A stretch of DNA of 64,000 nucleotides, from positions 2,418,001-2,482,000 of the forward strand of contig CP121450.1 in NCBI GenBank assembly GCA_029689965.1, written 5' to 3'. The notes beneath the pieces were generated by a model, which was not told the DNA's origin, searched no databases, and saw only the letters and a program-made list of their open reading frames with translations. The translations under genes and the position numbers were made by a program. The DNA is from Curtobacterium flaccumfaciens. GTDB taxonomy: Bacteria > Actinomycetota > Actinomycetes > Actinomycetales > Microbacteriaceae. This document shows, piece by piece, positions 60,072 through 64,000 of this stretch. How positions within the stretch are numbered: position 1 is the first letter of the stretch; each line of letters begins with the position of its first letter.

Positions 60072-60730
60072 GTGAAGGTGCTGCTGCTGGAGGACGACGA
60101 CGAACTCGGCGCTGCGGTGGTCGACGGCCTGCGGGACGAGGGTTTCGTCGTCGACCACGTCGAGACCATCGAGTCCGCGGACGTCCAGCGGTCGGTGGCG
60201 CACTACGACTGCCTCGTCCTCGACCGGATGCTGCCCGACGGCGATGCACTGGGCCTCTTGGACGCGATGCGCCGGACCGGGGACACGACGCCGACCCTCC
60301 TGCTCACGGCCCGGGACCGGGTGTCCGACCGGGTGACGGGATTCGAGCACGGTGCCGACGACTACCTGACGAAGCCGTTCGCGTTCGCGGAGCTGACGGC
60401 CCGGATCCGTGCGCTCGGACGGCGGACCACCGAGCCGACGCCGCCGGTCCTGCGGGCGGGGACCTCGAGCTGGACACGGCACGGCACCACGTGCGTCGCG
60501 ACGGCGTGCTGTTGACGCTCACGGCGAAGGAGTTCACGGTGCTCGAGGTCCTCCTGACCGCGGCCGGTCGCGTGGTCGGCCGGTCCGAGCTGCTGGAGCG
60601 CGGCTGGGACGAGATGAGCGCACCGGGGTCGAACGTCGTCGATGTGCTCGTCGGACAGCTGCGGCGACGGCTTGGGCCCCCTGAGCTCATCGAGACCGTC
60701 CGTGGTGTCGGGTACCGGATCGTGGCGTGA
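60072..60730 (+). CDS. OmpR-family response regulator (one frame break)
   Basis: Two-component response regulator, about 219 residues. Receiver domain: VLLLEDDDELGAAVVDGLRD with the acidic pair, CLVLDRMLPDGDALGLL with the phospho-acceptor Asp, LLLTARDRVSDRVTGFEHGA and YLTKPFAFAEL with the conserved Lys. After one base lost in a GGGG run near 60460, the winged helix: VLLTLTAKEFTVLEVLLTAA, GSNVVDVLVGQLRRRLGPPE, VRGVGYRIVA. GTG start. Stop overlaps the kinase GTG (GTGA). Confidence 0.93.
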
Positions 60731-62136
60731 CGAGCGGGCGGAACACCCGGCGACGGTCCGACCCGGCCCGGCGCCGCATCGCACGGATCCGGTGGACGAC
60801 GACCGTGGTGTTCGCCGCTGCGACGGCGGTGTGTCTCGGGATCCTCGTCGCCGCGGCGCTCCGGATCGACCTGGCGTCCCGTGGGGAGGCGACCGACACC
60901 GACCTCCGCCAGCGCGCCGAGACCCTCGCCGACCTCGTGACGTTCGGGGACGACCAGGCGCTCAACCTCGGGCCGGTCCAGCAGAGCCACGCCGCCGAGT
61001 CGGTGCCGGTGTACGGCTTCGTCACCGACCGGGCGATCGCCTACGCACAGCCGGGGCAGGACGCCCTGCCATCGGACGCGGTCCTCCGCCGAGCCCTGTC
61101 CGACGCACGTCGCGCGCACGGGGAGGTCGTCACGTTCGTCGCACCCGAGGCGTCGGCTCCGAACGGTCCGACGCTGCACTGGGCGGCTGCCACCATCGCC
61201 GACTTCGGCACGTACGTGGACGGCGGCTACACGGGCGGCATCGCGATCGCGGGCAAACCCGTCGCCGCGGCGGTCGGTCACACGGAGCTCCGCACCGGAC
61301 TCCTGGTCGCCGCGAGTGCCCTCACGCTCGTCGCCGCGGGGCTCGCACACGTCGTGGCGGGGATCGCGGTGCGTCCGGCCGTCCGCGGACTCGAGGCCCA
61401 GGAGCAGTTCCTCGTCGAGGCCGCTCACGAGATCCGTACGCCGCTCGCGACGCTCCGGGTGCTCGCCGAACGCCGCGCGCCGCCCGACCAGACCGTGCGC
61501 CAGGTGGACCGGCTCGTCGCGCTCACCGAACGGCTGCTCCTGCGCGCCCGCTCGTCGAGCCCGGCTGCCGTCGCCACCGCGCCGCTGCGGTTGGACCAGG
61601 TGGTCGAGCGTGCAGTCACCACGTACGTGGAGGCATCCGACGCACAGCCGGCCGGGCGCACGGAGCAGGTCGCGCGCACGGGGCCTGTCGGGCACACGGA
61701 GCAGGTCGACCTCCGTACCGAACCGACCGTCGTCGAGGCCGACTCGGAGCTGGTCGACCGGATCGTGGAGAACGCGCTCGCGAACGCCGAACGGTACGGT
61801 GCGCCGCCGATCCAGGTGCACGTCACGTCGAACTCCCTGCGCATCGTCGACCACGGTCCGGGGATCCCCTCCCGGGACCGCCGGCGGGTCCTCCGGGCCG
61901 GCAGCACCGGCGGACGGGGCACCGGCACGGGCCTGGCGATCGTGCGGTGGGCAGCCAGGGCGCAGCGCGCCGAACTCACGTTGGGGCCGACGCGCAGCGG
62001 AGACGGCGAGGGCCCTGGCCTCACGGTCACCGTCCGCTTCCGCCCGGCTCGGGCACGCTCCTCATCGAAACCTCACACGCGGGGTCGCATCGTTGACCCA
62101 GGCCGACAGGGGCCAGGCCGACAGGAAGGAGCCTGA
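60727..62136 (+). CDS. Sensor histidine kinase
   Basis: Membrane sensor kinase, 469 residues, frame intact. Helix 1 about residues 22-45 (TTTVVFAAATAVCLGILVAA), an extracytoplasmic sensor of ~140 residues, helix 2 about 190-210. H-box QFLVEAAHEIRTPLATLRVL with the phosphorylated His, N-box IVENALANAERYG, G-boxes VDHGPGIPSRD and GRGTGTGLAIV. The H-box to N-box region contains an imperfect repeat (GRTEQVARTGPVGHTEQVD). Pairs with the upstream regulator; a lipoprotein gene begins one base after its stop, a likely target or sensor partner. Confidence 0.93.
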   Translation: MTSGRNTRRRSDPARRRIARIRWTTTVVFAAATAVCLGILVAAALRIDLASRGEATDTDLRQRAETLADLVTFGDDQALNLGPVQQSHAAESVPVYGFVTDRAIAYAQPGQDALPSDAVLRRALSDARRAHGEVVTFVAPEASAPNGPTLHWAAATIADFGTYVDGGYTGGIAIAGKPVAAAVGHTELRTGLLVAASALTLVAAGLAHVVAGIAVRPAVRGLEAQEQFLVEAAHEIRTPLATLRVLAERRAPPDQTVRQVDRLVALTERLLLRARSSSPAAVATAPLRLDQVVERAVTTYVEASDAQPAGRTEQVARTGPVGHTEQVDLRTEPTVVEADSELVDRIVENALANAERYGAPPIQVHVTSNSLRIVDHGPGIPSRDRRRVLRAGSTGGRGTGTGLAIVRWAARAQRAELTLGPTRSGDGEGPGLTVTVRFRPARARSSSKPHTRGRIVDPGRQGPGRQEGA

Positions 62137-62137
62137 C

Positions 62138-62809
62138 ATGACCACGACAACGTGGAAGACCATGGCGTTCGCGGGCGCGGCGGGGATGACGGCGCTCGTC
62201 GCCCTCTCCGGGTGCGCCGGAACGGGCGCGGAGCCGCCGGAGCCGAGCGCGACCGACTCGAGCAGTGCGGTCGGTGCTGCGCCGCGACCGACGCGAGCAG
62301 CGCCTCCGGTCCCGCGACCGCGTCGGCGGGCAGCAGCGACGGCGGGTCGTCGTCGTCCGGCACCGGTTCGCTCCGGTCGTCGGCGTGCACGGCGACACAC
62401 CTGCACGGATCGCTGACCGCCACACCGGGCGGGGGAGCGCCGGACACCAGGGGTACGAGCTCGTCTTCCGGAACACCGGTTCGTCGCCGTGCACGTTGCA
62501 GGGGTGGCCGGGGTGTCCTTCGTGGGGAAGGGCAACGGCGCGCAGCTCGGGGCGCCGGCGACCTTCGACCGTTCGAGCGCACACGGAACCGTGACGGTCG
62601 CGGCGGGGAGCCTCGCCCATGCCACCGTCCTCGTCGCGCAGGCACAGGACTACGGCGACTGCGGGATCACGACGGCGGACGGGTTCCGCGTCTACCCGCC
62701 CGGGTCGAAGCAGTCGCTCTTCATCGACGCCGGCCAGCTGGAGCTGTCGGCGTGCACGGCGTCGAACGTCCAGCAGCTGCAGGTGCAGGCGATCCAGCCC
62801 GGGTCGTGA
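62138..62809 (+). CDS. DUF4232 lipoprotein (three frame breaks)
   Basis: Secreted, lipid-anchored protein. Signal MTTTTWKTMAFAGAAGMTAL with lipobox LSGCAG. A low-complexity Ser/Ala/Gly linker follows, then the DUF4232 domain: GHQGYELVFRNTGSSPCTLQ, GWPGVSFVGKGNGAQLGAPA, DYGDCGITTADGFRVYPPGS. Three single-base losses (near 62280, 62434 and 62510) step the frame in the same direction each time. About 224 residues. Function unknown; adjacency to the two-component genes suggests it is regulated by or feeds signals to them. Confidence 0.85.
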
Positions 62810-62885
62810 CCGGAAGCACCGGTGGCGGGGTGTCGCCGGGACGAGCGCGCACCCCGCGGCCGGGCCGCAGCGGGCTGCGCCGTCG

Positions 62886-64000
62886 TCAGACCGACGCCTC
62901 GGTACCCCGCGCGCGACCGACGAGGACGTCGACGAGGCCGGCGACCAGCGCCGCAGCGACGAACCCGAGGGCCACGCCCAGACCGAGCGGCAGCCCCCTC
63001 GCGTAGTCGCCCCGGGAATCCGCGAGCGCCGAGTAGAACACGCTGCCGACGGCGGCGATCCCGATGGCGGATCCGACCCGCGCGCCGACCTGGATGAGTC
63101 CGCCGGCGGAGCCGCCCTGCTCCACCGGGACCTCGGACAGTGTCAGGGTTTGGTTCGGCGAGATCGTCAGGCCCGATCCGATCCCGGCGACGAGCAGGGG
63201 ACGACGAGCCACCAGCCGAGGTCCGGCCGGTAGTGGTTCGCGACGACCCAGATCACCCCGCCGAGCCCGAGGAGCACGAGGATCGTCCCGACGACGATGA
63301 GCTGCCGGCCGAAGCGGTGCACGATCCGCCCGCCGACCGTCGAGGCGATGCCCGAACCGACGGCGAAGGGGACCGAGGACAGCCCGGCGAGCAGCGCGGA
63401 GTAGTGCAGGCCGGACTGCAGCGCGAGCGTGAGGACGAAGAACAGTGGTGTGAACCCGGCGAAGTAGAGCGTGGCGAGTCCGACGCCGAGTGAGAACGAC
63501 CGGCGGCGGAACAGTCCGAGGTCGATCACCGGTTCCCTGGTGCGCCGGTAGCGGCGCTCCCAGAGCACGAAGACGGCCGCGAGCACGACGGCGACGACGA
63601 CGAGCCACCACTTCTGGTCGCCCTTCCACTGCTCGGACTGCACGAAGGGCAGCAGCAGCGCGACGACCGCCGCGCCGAGCAGCGCGATCCCGACGGGTCG
63701 AAGTCGTGTCTGCGTCCGCGCTCGGTCCGTGCGGCGGGCAGGTAGCGGAAGGCCAGGAGGATCGTGACGATCCCCACGGGCAGGTTCACGAAGAAGACGA
63801 ACCGCCACCCGTTCTCGGTGCCGAACGCCGTGATGAGCAGGCCGCCGACGAGGGGGCCGATCGCTGTCGCGATCCCCACCGTCGCGCCGAAGAGCCCGAA
63901 GGCGGTGCCGCGCTCCTTGCCGCGGAAAAGCTGCTGGATGAGGGCGGTGACCTGCGGGGTGAGCAGCCCGCCGGCGAGCCCCTGCACGAGTCGCGCGACG
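62886..64000 (-). CDS. MFS drug efflux transporter, DHA2/EmrB-QacA type (partial, two frame breaks)
   Basis: Multidrug proton antiporter with about 14 helices; the N-terminus lies beyond the window. Visible motifs: MQGLAGGLLTPQVTALIQQL, GPLVGGLLITAFGTENGWRF and FFVNLPVGIVTILLAFRYLP (the motif C/loop region of DHA2 proteins). Then DFDPVGIALLGAAVVALLLP after a break near 63705, GRIVHRFGRQLIVVGTILVL, and, after a break near 63195, VAGIGSGLTISPNQTLTLSE and SAGGLIQVGARVGSAIGIAA. Ends ARGTEASV. Convergent with the DUF4232 gene. Confidence 0.9.

Overview
The window is high-GC actinobacterial DNA with short gene gaps, many GTG starts and many ATGA/GTGA stop-start overlaps. The gene content (flagellar export genes, a histidine-utilisation cluster, peptide-type ABC transporters paired with flavin monooxygenases, a SMC-like Jet locus) fits a motile, plant- or soil-associated Microbacteriaceae such as Curtobacterium. 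That placement is inference from protein family character, not from a search.

Layout. 1-3460 (minus): a compact operon usp-gpm-eno-crcB-crcB'-ppa whose products are a fluoride exporter and the classical fluoride-sensitive enzymes, read here as a fluoride-tolerance operon. 4153-8499: DoxX, a Na+/H+ antiporter, a GNAT and a cystathionine beta-synthase-like gene. 8762-25081: two peptide-type ABC transporters interleaved with four luciferase-like flavin monooxygenases, probably an organosulfur or aminocarboxylate scavenging system. 25202-35937: a histidine/urocanate utilisation cluster (hutD, MFS, hutH-like, two IclR regulators, hutU, an M20 amidase, hutF, hutI). 36017-37591: an XRE-MurA fusion. 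37793-48542: a sigma28-type promoter and a flagellar operon flbD-motA-motB-fliM-fliN-fliO-fliP-fliQ-fliR-flhB-flhA-flhF-like-csrA. 48579-52800: acyl-CoA oxidase, POT peptide transporter, two small genes. 52839-53236: a 154-bp tandem repeat. 53271-59069: jetC-jetB-jetA, a Wadjet-type SMC system with no jetD. 59202-59952: four tRNA genes. 60072-62809: a two-component system and a DUF4232 lipoprotein. 62886-end: a DHA2-type drug efflux protein, cut by the window edge.

A caution applies to the whole window. More than 50 reading-frame breaks occur in otherwise well conserved genes. Most are single-base losses in G/C runs. At least seven sites carry an extra base at AGCTC (read as AGCTTC). The pattern looks like systematic sequence error rather than mass pseudogenisation, so frameshifted genes are listed as CDS spanning the break. 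Genes without breaks (several monooxygenases, hutU, motA, fliN, fliP, XRE-MurA, jetB) show that the locus is otherwise functional.

The most interesting biology: an apparent MIO-less ammonia-lyase homologue inside a hut cluster; a JetABC locus lacking the JetD nuclease and flanked by two different tandem repeats; a 73-bp structured element inserted in the same reading frame in two unrelated proteins (FliO and JetB); an operator-like motif shared by the two monooxygenase/transporter operons; and the fluoride operon with one decayed exporter subunit.
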